A DNA stretch of 35,133 nt from Ignavibacteria bacterium (GTDB lineage Bacteria > Bacteroidota > Ignavibacteria > UBA10030 > SZUA-254): assembly GCA_016178625.1 (NCBI GenBank), contig JACOSX010000176.1:1-35133 (forward strand), read 5' to 3'. A program made the translations under genes and the position numbers. Below, in pieces: positions 24,634 through 33,691 of the stretch. Numbering within the stretch: position 1 is the stretch's first letter; every line of letters starts with the position of its first letter. Below the pieces are notes generated by a model, which ran no database searches, had not been told where the DNA came from, and worked only from the letters and a program-made list of their open reading frames with translations.

Positions 24634-26729
24634 CCGTACCGGATTCTTTTACTAGACGCGAGTTCATCAAAGTTATCTCTGCCGGAAGTGCAGGTCTGAT
24701 TCTTGGCGTATACTGTTCACCCGGGAAAGAGCAACATGAAAACGGTGAATCAGATCCGTTTGCACCCAACGCATTTCTCAGCATCGACCGGCAAGGAAAC
24801 ATCACCATCACCGTTGCGCGCTCGGAAATGGGTCAAGGTGTACGCACATCCCTGTCCATGATCGTCGCAGAAGAGCTTGACGCCGACTGGACAAAGGTCC
24901 GCGTCGAGCAGGCACCCGCACATCCAGACAAGTACGGCGGGCAGAATACAGGCGGCAGCTCGAGCGTCCGTAATTCATACATGATGTTAAGGAAAGCCGG
25001 GGCAGCAGCTCGTGCAATGCTCATTGCCGCGGCTGCACAACGCTGGGGTGTAGCGCCGGAATCGTGCACAACGCAGAATGCCGCAGTCTACCACACCTCC
25101 ACAGGGAAGACACTTGCGTACAATGAGTTGCTGGAAGAAGCATCGAGAGTCGCGGTACCTTCCGACCCGCCGTTGAAAGATCCAAACGACTTCCGCATCA
25201 TCGGTAAACGTACGCCACGTGTGGATACAATTGAGAAGGTAAATGGAAAAGCTCTCTTCGGCATCGACATGAAATTCCCGGGCATGCTCTTCGCCGCAAT
25301 TGCTCGCCCTCCAAAGTTCGGAGCGAAGGTCGTCAAGTTCGACGCATCCAAAGCCAAAGCTGGTGAAGGCGTTCGGCAGGTCGTCCAAATCGAAGATGGT
25401 GTCGCTGTCATCGCCGAATCCACGTGGGCTGCGTTCAAGGGTCGTGACGCACTCCAGATCATGTGGGACGATGGACCGTACGCTCGCCAGAGCAGTGATG
25501 CCATCTGGAAATCGTTCGAAGATGCGGCTATGAAAGAAGGTTCTGTTGATCGGAATGATGGAGACGCAAAAGCGGCGTTTGGCAAAGCCGCGAAGAAAAT
25601 CGAAGCAGTGTACCGTGCGCCGTTCGTCGCCCACGTGACAATGGAGCCAATGAACTGCGTTGCCCATGTGCAGGCAGATCGTTGCGAGATATGGGCTCCG
25701 TCGCAAACTCCGCAGGATGCACTTGGCGAAGTCTCAAGTCTACTTGGCCTTCCAAACGACAAAATCCTTCTTCACGTCACGTTGATGGGTGGTGGCTTCG
25801 GTCGTAGATTGGAAACCGATTATGTCATTGAAGCAGTGAAGGTCTCGAGGGTAATCGGCGCGCCCGTGAAAGTTGTCTGGTCGCGCGAGGACGATATGCG
25901 ACACGATTTCTACAGACCAGCGACGTACAACGTAATCAAAGCAGGGCTTGACAATAAGGGAATGCCTCAGGCATGGATGCATCGGATCGTAGGAGCCAGC
26001 GCTCATGGGCTTGTCGTCGGTGGCTCCCGACCTCCGTACGACATCCCCAACGTTTTCATAGACTCACACACGCTTGAGACGGGTGTTCCGATCGGCGCGT
26101 GGCGGTCTGTTGGATACTCTCAGAACGCGTTTATTGTCGAGAGCTTTATGGATGAGCTTGCACACGCTACCGGCAAAGATCCGGTGGAATACCGGCGTAC
26201 TCTCCTCACAAAATCTTCTCGTCTCAGAGGCGTGCTTGATCTCGCAGCACAGAAGGCAGGCTGGGGAAAGAAACTCCCCGCTGGTCACGGACTCGGCGTT
26301 GCTATTGTTCAGGGCTTCGGCACGAGCGTTGCCCAGATAGCAGAGGTCTCGGTCGATCGGACCAGCGGTCAGGCACGTGTGCACCGTGTTGTGTGTGCTC
26401 TCGATTGCGGACCAGTGATCAACCCTGACACGATCGAAGCTCAAGTAGAAAGCGCTATCGTGTTCGGGTTGAGTGCTGCGCTCAAGGACGAGATCACCAT
26501 TGAAAACGGTGGCGTCGTTCAGGGAAGCTTCGATACGTACGACGTCCTGCGCATCAACGAGATGCCGGCGGTCGAGGTACACATTGTTCCAAGCACCGAC
26601 TCGATGGGAGGAATTGGTGAACCGGGCGTTCCACCGATCGCACCCGCAGTGTGCAACGCGATCTTTGCGGCGACAGGTAAGCGCATCCGTCGATTACCTG
26701 TGCGAGCAGAGGATTTAAAAACAGGCTAA
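24630..26729 (+). CDS. Molybdopterin-binding large subunit of a molybdenum hydroxylase (IorB-like)
   Basis: The 699-residue protein starts with a twin-arginine motif (TRREFIK, R9-R10) and a hydrophobic segment ending at C29, which could also be a lipoprotein cysteine. The molybdopterin domain shows [20 protein letters not shown] and GGFGRR (around 389). Near the C-terminus [11 protein letters not shown] provides the conserved Glu, E664. It fits isoquinoline 1-oxidoreductase/aldehyde-type enzymes that hydroxylate a heterocycle or aldehyde in the periplasm. With the [2Fe-2S] subunit and MocA it forms one operon. The substrate is not predictable. Tat export implies folding with its cofactor in the cytoplasm. 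Confidence 0.93.
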   Translation: MTVPDSFTRREFIKVISAGSAGLILGVYCSPGKEQHENGESDPFAPNAFLSIDRQGNITITVARSEMGQGVRTSLSMIVAEELDADWTKVRVEQAPAHPDKYGGQNTGGSSSVRNSYMMLRKAGAAARAMLIAAAAQRWGVAPESCTTQNAAVYHTSTGKTLAYNELLEEASRVAVPSDPPLKDPNDFRIIGKRTPRVDTIEKVNGKALFGIDMKFPGMLFAAIARPPKFGAKVVKFDASKAKAGEGVRQVVQIEDGVAVIAESTWAAFKGRDALQIMWDDGPYARQSSDAIWKSFEDAAMKEGSVDRNDGDAKAAFGKAAKKIEAVYRAPFVAHVTMEPMNCVAHVQADRCEIWAPSQTPQDALGEVSSLLGLPNDKILLHVTLMGGGFGRRLETDYVIEAVKVSRVIGAPVKVVWSREDDMRHDFYRPATYNVIKAGLDNKGMPQAWMHRIVGASAHGLVVGGSRPPYDIPNVFIDSHTLETGVPIGAWRSVGYSQNAFIVESFMDELAHATGKDPVEYRRTLLTKSSRLRGVLDLAAQKAGWGKKLPAGHGLGVAIVQGFGTSVAQIAEVSVDRTSGQARVHRVVCALDCGPVINPDTIEAQVESAIVFGLSAALKDEITIENGGVVQGSFDTYDVLRINEMPAVEVHIVPSTDSMGGIGEPGVPPIAPAVCNAIFAATGKRIRRLPVRAEDLKTG

Positions 26730-26920
26730 AAGCGAAAAAGGATTTATGACCATGCTCACAAGAACAATGATTCACCTTACCTGTAATCCTATCCTCTGAG
26801 AAATCGGAGTTCTTTGCAGCAACACCCGGAGATATTCTCTTCCATCCTAAAACAAACGAGGCACTAATCAGGTTACGGAGTAAAGACCTGAGATTATTCC
26901 GGTGATCTGAGTGGCATGCC
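26730..26920. other. Intergenic region between the Mo-hydroxylase and ACT genes, nothing recognised
   Basis: This gap separates the ends of two convergent genes. No terminator with a clear T-run and no credible ORF longer than about 20 codons with a ribosome binding site was seen. Confidence 0.5.
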
Positions 26921-27328
26921 TTACTTCGCGCCAAGCGCTTCAGCAGCCTTGGACACGTCGACGTCGTTGACCCAGATGTACGATCCGAACTGACCACTAA
27001 CCGCAATCGCGTCAGTCGTAACGATGTTGATGCCCGCGTTCGACAGCGCTTCCAGCGATGGAAGAAGCGCGCCGGTACGATCGGCGCCTTTGACCATAAA
27101 TGCTGTCTTCTCCTCAGCGAGAATGCCCGCGTCTTGCCATACTTTGCGAAGCTTGTCGGGATTCTTCGCAACGACGTACAACTCCGCTTTTCCCGGTGCA
27201 GTTGCGAACCCCCACACCCCTGAGAGGCTCACGTTTTTTGCCTTGAGCTCCTTCAAAACATTGAGCAGCTCGCCTGGCCTGTCATTAAGATGAGCCTTGA
27301 AATATGTAACACGTTGGGCTTTTGCCAT
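26921..27328 (-). CDS. Tandem ACT-domain protein
   Basis: At 135 residues it has two ACT-like modules: YFKAHLNDRPGELLNVLKEL near the N-terminus, and a second around 75-115 (GADRTGALLPSLEALSNAGI, then NIVTTDAIAV). ACT domains bind amino acids or similar small molecules and often regulate metabolism. Stand-alone proteins like this may modulate a partner enzyme; none is encoded adjacent. It is divergent from the bacilliredoxin gene, with 136 bases between start codons. Confidence 0.85.
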   Translation of the reverse strand: MAKAQRVTYFKAHLNDRPGELLNVLKELKAKNVSLSGVWGFATAPGKAELYVVAKNPDKLRKVWQDAGILAEEKTAFMVKGADRTGALLPSLEALSNAGINIVTTDAIAVSGQFGSYIWVNDVDVSKAAEALGAK

Positions 27329-27464
27329 AGTACCTCCATGAGAAATGATGACTATATTCTACATCAACGGCGGGAAAAAAGCAAGGCGATTTTCTCTTTC
27401 CTCCAAAATTTCGTATATTGTTCGGTATCAGATAGCAATTGTTCTTTCAATTATGGAGATACAG

Positions 27465-27911
27465 ATGTACGATATTCTTATTGAGCAAATCAAGAGCGAA
27501 GTCACAAGACTTGGTGTGAAGGAGCTGCGGACACCAGAGGAAGTGGATGCAACGTTGACCCAAAAGGGAACCGTGTTGGTGTTTGTGAATTCAGTATGTG
27601 GCTGTGCCGGCGGCATAGCTCGTCCCGCTCTTGGATTAGCAATGAAACATTCTGCGAAGCCTGAAGTCGTAGCTACAGTATTCGCCAGTGGCGATCGCGA
27701 GGCAACGATGCGAGCTCGGTCATTCTTTACCAACATGCCTCCATCATCACCGTCGTTTGCACTGCTTCGCGACGGTAAGCTCGTGCACATGATTCATCGC
27801 TCCGATATCGAAATCCGGGGACCTCAAGAAGTTGCCTCGATGTTGATCGCGGCATTTGATAAGTATTGTGCAACCGTTCCGCAGAATTCCGGCCTCGTAG
27901 CCGGTCACTGA
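27465..27911 (+). CDS. BrxA/BrxB-family bacilliredoxin
   Basis: The ATG at 27465 has GGAG six bases upstream and gives 148 residues, the normal length for the YphP/YqiW family; an earlier in-frame start is less well supported. The CGC redox motif is in SVCGCAGG (C45, C47), in a thioredoxin-like fold. Later PPSSPSFALLRDGK and HRSDIE are family-typical. In Firmicutes these enzymes remove bacillithiol from oxidised proteins. In FCB bacteria they are common, but the thiol partner is not shown here. An intrinsic terminator follows 73 bases after the stop. Confidence 0.93.
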   Translation: MYDILIEQIKSEVTRLGVKELRTPEEVDATLTQKGTVLVFVNSVCGCAGGIARPALGLAMKHSAKPEVVATVFASGDREATMRARSFFTNMPPSSPSFALLRDGKLVHMIHRSDIEIRGPQEVASMLIAAFDKYCATVPQNSGLVAGH

Positions 27912-27983
27912 TTGGTTCGCAACGGGGGTCTGGCAAGTTGGAATTCTCCACAGATCTTCGTATCTTATTTACGCAAAAACATT

Positions 27984-28018
27984 ACGCCTCAGCAATTTGA
28001 ACTGCTTGAGGCGTTTTT
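27984..28018 (+). terminator. Intrinsic terminator after the bacilliredoxin gene
   Basis: ACGCCTCA (27984-27991) pairs with TGAGGCGT (28007-28014), extended by GCA/TGC with a single bulged T. It is followed by TTTTATT. It separates the bacilliredoxin gene from typA. Confidence 0.8.
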
Positions 28019-28087
28019 ATTCTCATGTACGTATCGGCAGCACAACAAAAAGGCTCTGCGTCATCGGGCTGCGCGGACGGGGATTGA

Positions 28088-29947
28088 ATGATCATGCACC
28101 TCAGAGATAACATACGCAACATCGCCATCATCGCACACGTTGATCACGGGAAGACAACGCTCGTCGACCACATGTTACGACAGACTGGAACATTTCGTGA
28201 CAATCAGGAAGTCGTCAAACGCGTCATGGACTCCAACGAGCTTGAACGTGAGCGCGGCATTACCATTCTCGCGAAGAACACGGCTGTCTTCTACAAGAAA
28301 CCCGGAACCAAGGATACCATCAAGATCAACATTGTCGATACGCCAGGTCACTCCGACTTTGCTGGTGAAGTCGAACGTACATTGAAGATGGTCGACGGGG
28401 TATTGCTTCTTGTTGATGCTGCCGAGGGTCCGCTCCCCGGAACAAAATTTGTCCTGAAGAAATCGCTCGATCTCAACCTCAAACCGATCGTTGTCATCAA
28501 CAAGATCGATCGGAAGGATGCACGCGCACACATCGTGCTGGATGAGGTGTTTGAATTGTTCCTCTCCCTCGGGGCAAACAATGACCAATTGGATTTTCCA
28601 ACAGTGTACTGTATCGCCAAGCAAGGAATAGCAAAAAGAGAATTAGAAGAAGAAAGCTCAAGCCTTGAGCCGCTCTTCGATGCGATCGTCAACAAGATTC
28701 CGCCGCCGCCCGGTGATATGGAGTCGCCATTTCGGATGCTCGTCACCACGATCGACTACAGCGATTATCTTGGTCGCCTCGGGATCGGCAGGGTCGATCG
28801 TGGAACCATTCGCCTTGGTTCTCCGATGAAGGTCGTTCATCGTGACGGCAGTATTGATGACGCGCGTGTGACCAAGATTTATACCTTTGAAGGACTCAAG
28901 CGCCTTGAGGTAGCTGAAGCATCCGCGGGCGACGTCATTGCTATTGCCGGAATGGAAGACGTCGACATCGGTGAAACAATAGCCGATGCAGCAGATCCTA
29001 CTCCCCTCTCATTCGTGACAATTGAGGAACCGACGCTCTCGATGAATTTTGTTGTTAATAATTCTCCTTTCGCCGGCCAGGAAGGAAAGTATGTCACAAC
29101 GCGAAATCTCGGCGAACGACTTGCGCGGGAACTTCGATCCAACGTCAGTCTGCGAGTTGAGCTGACCGATAGCCCTGATGTCTTCAAGGTGAGTGGCAGA
29201 GGGGAGTTACACCTGGGAATTCTTATCGAAACTATGCGGCGCGAGGGGTATGAGTTTCAGGTCTCCGCACCGGAAGTAATCTATAAGCGCATCGCCGATG
29301 TGGTATGCGAACCGATGGAACACGTGATTGTCGATGTGCCGGATGAATTCACCGGTGTTGTTATTCAAAATCTCGGATCGCGCAAAGGCCTGATGAAGAA
29401 TATGCTTCAATCTCAGGCGAACACTCGGCTCGAGTTTACGGTGCCGGCGAGAGGGCTCCTCGGTTTCCGGTCAGAATTTATGACGGAGACGAAAGGAACC
29501 GGAATCCTCCATCACAACTTCAATGGATATGAGCCATACAAGGGAGACCTCTCGACACGGCACAAAGGCGCTGTGATTCAACTTGAAGACGGCAACGCAA
29601 CAGCCTACGCGATGTTCAAACTGCAGGATCGGATCACATTCTTCATCGAGCCGGGGATCCGCGTGTACAAAGGAATGATTGTTGGAGAGAACGCCCGCGA
29701 AGAAGATATTATCGTGAACGTATGTAAGGCAAAGCAGCTCACGAACATGCGTGCCAGCGGCGCCGACGAAGCAATCCGGCTTGAGCCGCCACACCTCCAT
29801 ACACTTGAACAGGCGATCGAATGGATTGCTGATGACGAGTACATTGAAGTGACGCCAAAATCACTGCGTCTCCGGAAGAGATATCTTGACCATAATGAGC
29901 GGGTGAGGATGTCGAAAAAGAAAACGGAAGCAATTGAGGCAGATTAG
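28088..29947 (+). CDS. typA: TypA/BipA ribosome-associated translational GTPase
   Basis: The 619-residue length and order match TypA. Walker A/G1 is AHVDHGKTTL. The RERGITI switch-I region follows, then G3 (DTPGHSDF) and G4 (NKID, around 140). Elongation-factor domains II, III and V follow, and the specific C-terminal domain (DRITFFIEPGIRVYKGMIVG, then DDEYIEVTPKSLRLRKRYL). TypA binds the ribosome and aids 50S assembly and stress adaptation. The start at 28088 is reasonable, with an alternative ATG two codons later. It lies 69 bases after a strong terminator and is probably transcribed on its own or with the following aminotransferase. Confidence 0.96.
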   Translation: MIMHLRDNIRNIAIIAHVDHGKTTLVDHMLRQTGTFRDNQEVVKRVMDSNELERERGITILAKNTAVFYKKPGTKDTIKINIVDTPGHSDFAGEVERTLKMVDGVLLLVDAAEGPLPGTKFVLKKSLDLNLKPIVVINKIDRKDARAHIVLDEVFELFLSLGANNDQLDFPTVYCIAKQGIAKRELEEESSSLEPLFDAIVNKIPPPPGDMESPFRMLVTTIDYSDYLGRLGIGRVDRGTIRLGSPMKVVHRDGSIDDARVTKIYTFEGLKRLEVAEASAGDVIAIAGMEDVDIGETIADAADPTPLSFVTIEEPTLSMNFVVNNSPFAGQEGKYVTTRNLGERLARELRSNVSLRVELTDSPDVFKVSGRGELHLGILIETMRREGYEFQVSAPEVIYKRIADVVCEPMEHVIVDVPDEFTGVVIQNLGSRKGLMKNMLQSQANTRLEFTVPARGLLGFRSEFMTETKGTGILHHNFNGYEPYKGDLSTRHKGAVIQLEDGNATAYAMFKLQDRITFFIEPGIRVYKGMIVGENAREEDIIVNVCKAKQLTNMRASGADEAIRLEPPHLHTLEQAIEWIADDEYIEVTPKSLRLRKRYLDHNERVRMSKKKTEAIEAD

Positions 29948-29971
29948 AACTCTCGAGTACGCTACAAGTAA

Positions 29972-31156
29972 TTGTTTGTGATCTTCTCTTCTCGCACATC
30001 GTGGCATCGACATCCTAACCGACTCTCAGAACTTCTCGAGCGGCATCGCAAAAGCGGCGCTCATATTTACGACCTCACGATTTCAAATCCTACTGAGTGT
30101 GGGATTGTCTATCCTGAAAAAGAAATCCTGTCAGTGCTTTCAGACCCCGAGGCATTCCCTTACAAACCTGATCCAAGAGGGCTCATCTCGGCGCGCGAGG
30201 CTATCTCGCTCTACTATCGGAAACAAAACATCGGCGTCGATCCATCGAACATCTTCCTTACAGCCAGCACAAGTGAAGCATACTCGATGATCTTCAAGCT
30301 CCTTTGTAATAACGGCGAAGATATTCTCGTACCCCGACCATCGTATCCATTATTCGATTACCTTGCCCAGGTGAATGATGTTGTGCTCCGTCAATACAAT
30401 TTGGAATACGATCATGAATGGCAAATTGATTGTACATCAATCGCCAATGAAATCTCAAGCAAGACGAAAGCGATCGTCCTTGTTCACCCACACAATCCGA
30501 CCGGGGCGTTCATCAAACACGATGAATATTCTAACATCCTGGAGATTGCGAGAACACATCATCTTGCGCTAATCGTCGATGAGGTGTTCATTGATTATCC
30601 ATTCGATAATGACCACACGCGGCTCAGTTCAACAGCCTGCCAATCTGATGTGCTAACATTTACACTTAACGGCATCTCGAAGTTAGCAGGACTGCCCCAG
30701 ATGAAGCTCGGATGGATAGTCGTCAGCGGCGACTCATCAGTGACACGAGAGGCGGCAGAGCGACTTGAGATATTGTGCGATACGTTTCTCTCCGTCAATT
30801 CACCCGTACAGGTAGGATTGCCACATCTGATTAAAATAGGCGAGAGCGTTCGCCGCCAGATTCAAGAGAGAATAAAGAAAAACCTTGTAACACTTCACGA
30901 ACACATGACTGCAAAAACCTCTTGCTCACTTCTTAACAGCGAAGGTGGGTGGTATGCGATCCTGCGAGTGCCTCAGACGAAATCGGATGAGGAGTGGGCA
31001 TTGGAACTTTTAGAGAAAAAGGGTGTCAGCTTATATCCCGGATACTTTTTTGATTTTGTTAACGACGGGCACTTAGTACTGAGTTTGCTGTCTGACGAGA
31101 GGACATTCCTAAGTGCTGTCAGTAAACTGAAAGCGTACATAGACTCCACAGCATAA
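29972..31156 (+). CDS. Pyridoxal-phosphate aminotransferase, class I/II
   Basis: The 394-residue protein has fold-type I aminotransferase features: TISNPTECG near the start, TASTSEAYS, RPSYPLFD, VHPHNPTGAF, VDEVFIDY, and a Schiff-base Lys at K237 in NGISKLAGLPQMKLGW. The arrangement resembles aspartate/histidinol-type enzymes; amino donor and acceptor cannot be settled. The frame's first start is a TTG at 29972 with no clear ribosome binding site; a GTG follows at 29978 and the true start is uncertain. It is 24 bases after typA. Confidence 0.88.
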   Translation: MFVIFSSRTSWHRHPNRLSELLERHRKSGAHIYDLTISNPTECGIVYPEKEILSVLSDPEAFPYKPDPRGLISAREAISLYYRKQNIGVDPSNIFLTASTSEAYSMIFKLLCNNGEDILVPRPSYPLFDYLAQVNDVVLRQYNLEYDHEWQIDCTSIANEISSKTKAIVLVHPHNPTGAFIKHDEYSNILEIARTHHLALIVDEVFIDYPFDNDHTRLSSTACQSDVLTFTLNGISKLAGLPQMKLGWIVVSGDSSVTREAAERLEILCDTFLSVNSPVQVGLPHLIKIGESVRRQIQERIKKNLVTLHEHMTAKTSCSLLNSEGGWYAILRVPQTKSDEEWALELLEKKGVSLYPGYFFDFVNDGHLVLSLLSDERTFLSAVSKLKAYIDSTA

Positions 31157-31217
31157 GCCAAAATTGGAATTACTTTGTATTTTAACAAAAGCAACGATGT
31201 GGGGCGCCGATCGAGTC

Positions 31218-31934
31218 CTACTTACCTAGTGCCTCATTCAAAAAACTCACGAGCGGCAAGAGGTTTTTATATACCGCGACGACTCTGTCAACGAATTTCG
31301 GTGAGAGACATTCTTTCTCGTTCCACGTGACTCCGGTGTAGAAACTCTTGTATTTCAGCCACTCAACCATCGGATGATCGGCCGGGTAACCGAGCGGCGC
31401 TCGCTGAAGTTTATCTCCCTCCAATGAACCGAATTGCCTCTTGAATGTCTTGCTTCCAGTAACTGAGAGGAACTCGTCAGAGCCTTCAGCAATAGCCTTC
31501 CGAATTCTCTTGAGTTGATCGGTGCTCGGCATGTAGATCCCGCCGCCGACGTAGATAGTGTCCGGTTCAATGTGAACGTAGTAGCCTGCACTATCTTCCC
31601 ACTTTCCTTTGAGATGGAAGACTGCCGCAACATGTGTCTTGTATGGAGTCTTGTCCTTGCTGAACCTTGTATCACGGTGGATTCTAAACATACTGCGTTT
31701 AGGATTGACTTCGATCTCCGGTGCGATCTTCGCCATTGGTGTTTTGAGTGCGGCGATGAGCGATCGCATTGGAAGCTTTACGAAGTCTTCGTATTCTGAC
31801 TTATGTTTCAAGAACCATTCACGAGTGTTATTCTTCCTCAACTGCGTGAGAAATCTTAATCCTTCTTTAGGAAACCCGCGGAATGGAGGGAGGGATTCAA
31901 GATCTGGGGGGAATTGCTGAATAAGGCTTCTCAT
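31218..31934 (-). CDS. DUF2461-family protein
   Basis: The 238-residue protein has the DUF2461 signature: FLTQLRKNNTREWFLKHK near the start, then MFRIHRDTRFSKDKTPYKTH and AGYYVHIEPDTIYVGGGIYM, and LGYPADHPMVEWLKYKSFY. Function is unknown. The gene begins 2 bases after the murQ stop on the same strand, so it belongs to the mnmG-rsmG-murQ operon. Confidence 0.92.
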   Translation of the reverse strand: MRSLIQQFPPDLESLPPFRGFPKEGLRFLTQLRKNNTREWFLKHKSEYEDFVKLPMRSLIAALKTPMAKIAPEIEVNPKRSMFRIHRDTRFSKDKTPYKTHVAAVFHLKGKWEDSAGYYVHIEPDTIYVGGGIYMPSTDQLKRIRKAIAEGSDEFLSVTGSKTFKRQFGSLEGDKLQRAPLGYPADHPMVEWLKYKSFYTGVTWNEKECLSPKFVDRVVAVYKNLLPLVSFLNEALGK

Positions 31935-31936
31935 GA

Positions 31937-32893
31937 CTATGACCGAGAAGATCTATTATTGATGGCAAGGCGGACAAAGCCTTTCGCTTTTCTCAAGCGT
32001 CTACGGGCTTGAGCGGCGCTAATATTTGATTTGATCATAACGATCGCCGTTTTTACATGGCCGTTTGCTTCAATGAGTTCTCGGGATGCAGTCTTATAAT
32101 CCACACCGGTCGCAATCATGATCACGCGCTTCGCGCGTTCCTCAAGTTTGCGACTGTTCATTTTCAGATCGACCATCATGTTCCCATAGACCTTGCCGAG
32201 ACGGATCATCGCTGTTGTTGTCAACATGTTTAAGACGAGCTTCTGTGCCGTGCCCGCCTTCATCCGAGTGGACCCCATGATGACTTCGGGACCCACCTCT
32301 GGACAAATTGCAACATCGACACACTTTCGCAGTTCAGTGAAGGCAGTTTTTTTCAACATCGATCGCGGATTTGTCGTCACCAAAATTGTTTGCGCGCCAC
32401 GGCGTTTTGCTTCCTTCATTGCCCCAAACACATAAGGTGTTCTCATGCTTGCAGCAATTCCACAAACTACATCGTTGCTCCCGACGCTTTTCAATCTGAC
32501 ATCACGAGCTCCGTCCGATTGCCGATCTTCGGCTCCTTCTTTCGATTTGAAAACTGCAGTCCTACCGCCGGCGATGATTCCTTGCACCAATGAAGGATTC
32601 GTGCCATAGGTTGGTGGACACTCGGCAGCGTCGAGAATTCCGAGCCGACCGCTCGTTCCTGCTCCAACATAGATCAGCCTCCCCCCAGATTGCAAGGCAC
32701 GAACGATTATCCTAATTGCGTTCGTAATAAATGGAATTTCCCTCTTGACAGCTCCAATGGTTTTCGTGTCTTCGCGGTTAATTGCCCGAAGTATCGATTC
32801 TACGTCAAAGGAATCTATATTGACGGTCCGTTCATTTCTCTGTTCAGTTAAGAGAGCACTGAGGTGCTCGAATAAAGATTTATCGTTTGGCAT
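31937..32893 (-). CDS. murQ: N-acetylmuramic acid 6-phosphate etherase
   Basis: The 318 residues match MurQ: an SIS sugar-isomerase fold with GGRLIYVGAGTSGRLGILDA, followed by the catalytic-type Glu E91 in AAECPPT, and a helical C-terminal tail. MurQ cleaves the lactyl ether of MurNAc-6-phosphate to GlcNAc-6-phosphate in cell-wall recycling. No anmK, murP or amgK/murU gene lies in the window, so the upstream source of the substrate cannot be seen. It is 8 bases after rsmG and in the same operon. Confidence 0.94.
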   Translation of the reverse strand: MPNDKSLFEHLSALLTEQRNERTVNIDSFDVESILRAINREDTKTIGAVKREIPFITNAIRIIVRALQSGGRLIYVGAGTSGRLGILDAAECPPTYGTNPSLVQGIIAGGRTAVFKSKEGAEDRQSDGARDVRLKSVGSNDVVCGIAASMRTPYVFGAMKEAKRRGAQTILVTTNPRSMLKKTAFTELRKCVDVAICPEVGPEVIMGSTRMKAGTAQKLVLNMLTTTAMIRLGKVYGNMMVDLKMNSRKLEERAKRVIMIATGVDYKTASRELIEANGHVKTAIVMIKSNISAAQARRRLRKAKGFVRLAINNRSSRS

Positions 32894-32901
32894 TCAGGAT
32901 C

Positions 32902-33618
32902 TTATGGTTCAATGATGACTGTTTTCTTATCAGCGAGTTCTGTCTGTACATCGCCCTGAATGACAATTGGATAGGAACAGATGGAGCGCGGTTTCACTTT
33001 AATTTTCAATTGATTGATCTCGGCGTCGACATTTCCACCCTTTAAGAATATTATGGATCCTCTTGGAATCATTTTCTTTTGATGACACTCGGATCCTATA
33101 CTCCCGGTGAGACTCACTCGAGATTTGATAAAAGGTTCAGCCCACTTGGTCACATTATCCATTGGACCAACAGCGCGTGAAATTACATAGTCGAAGATAT
33201 GTTTTAATTCCGTCCGTTTAGCGATTTCCTCTGCGCGCCCCGCAATTGCCGTCACATTATGGAGATCGAGCATCGATATGATGTTATTAAGTGCATTGAT
33301 TTTTTTCTGTATCGAGTCGATGAGTGTTATCTGCATATCAGGGAAAAGAATAGCAATGGGGATGCCCGGTAATCCACCACCTGTTCCAAGATCCATGAGT
33401 GAGCTTGGCCGTTCAAGTTGATGTCGAAAAAGGAACGCGATTGAGCCTACCACATGATGAGACCATACATTGTGTTCATCTTTCCTCGAGATGAGATTAA
33501 TTTTTTGATTCCACTCTTTGAGGTTCCGAACATATCCATCGATCAATTCTATCTTGGGTTCATCAATCTCTAAGTTATTTCGTTTGCAGATTTTTTGAAA
33601 CCATATTTTCGTCTCCAT
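32902..33618 (-). CDS. rsmG: 16S rRNA (guanine-527-N7)-methyltransferase
   Basis: The 238-residue protein has the RsmG/GidB SAM-binding loop DLGTGGGLPGIPIA, the preceding NLISRKDEHNVWSHHVVGSI, then TLIDSIQKKINALNN and VISRAVGPMDNV. It methylates G527 of 16S rRNA. It lies 73 bases downstream of mnmG, the widespread gidA-gidB pairing. Confidence 0.95.
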   Translation of the reverse strand: METKIWFQKICKRNNLEIDEPKIELIDGYVRNLKEWNQKINLISRKDEHNVWSHHVVGSIAFLFRHQLERPSSLMDLGTGGGLPGIPIAILFPDMQITLIDSIQKKINALNNIISMLDLHNVTAIAGRAEEIAKRTELKHIFDYVISRAVGPMDNVTKWAEPFIKSRVSLTGSIGSECHQKKMIPRGSIIFLKGGNVDAEINQLKIKVKPRSICSYPIVIQGDVQTELADKKTVIIEP

Positions 33619-33691
33619 AGAGTCAAGTCGCCCAACAAATTTGAAAGTGAACGGGTTGCTTAGCCTGCCCGAGTGTTAACAGGTTACTCTT

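Noticed and set aside
24987-25762. Overlapping minus-strand frames opposite the Mo-hydroxylase large subunit
   Set aside because: The plus-strand frame is a strong full-length family match; the antisense translations show no motif.
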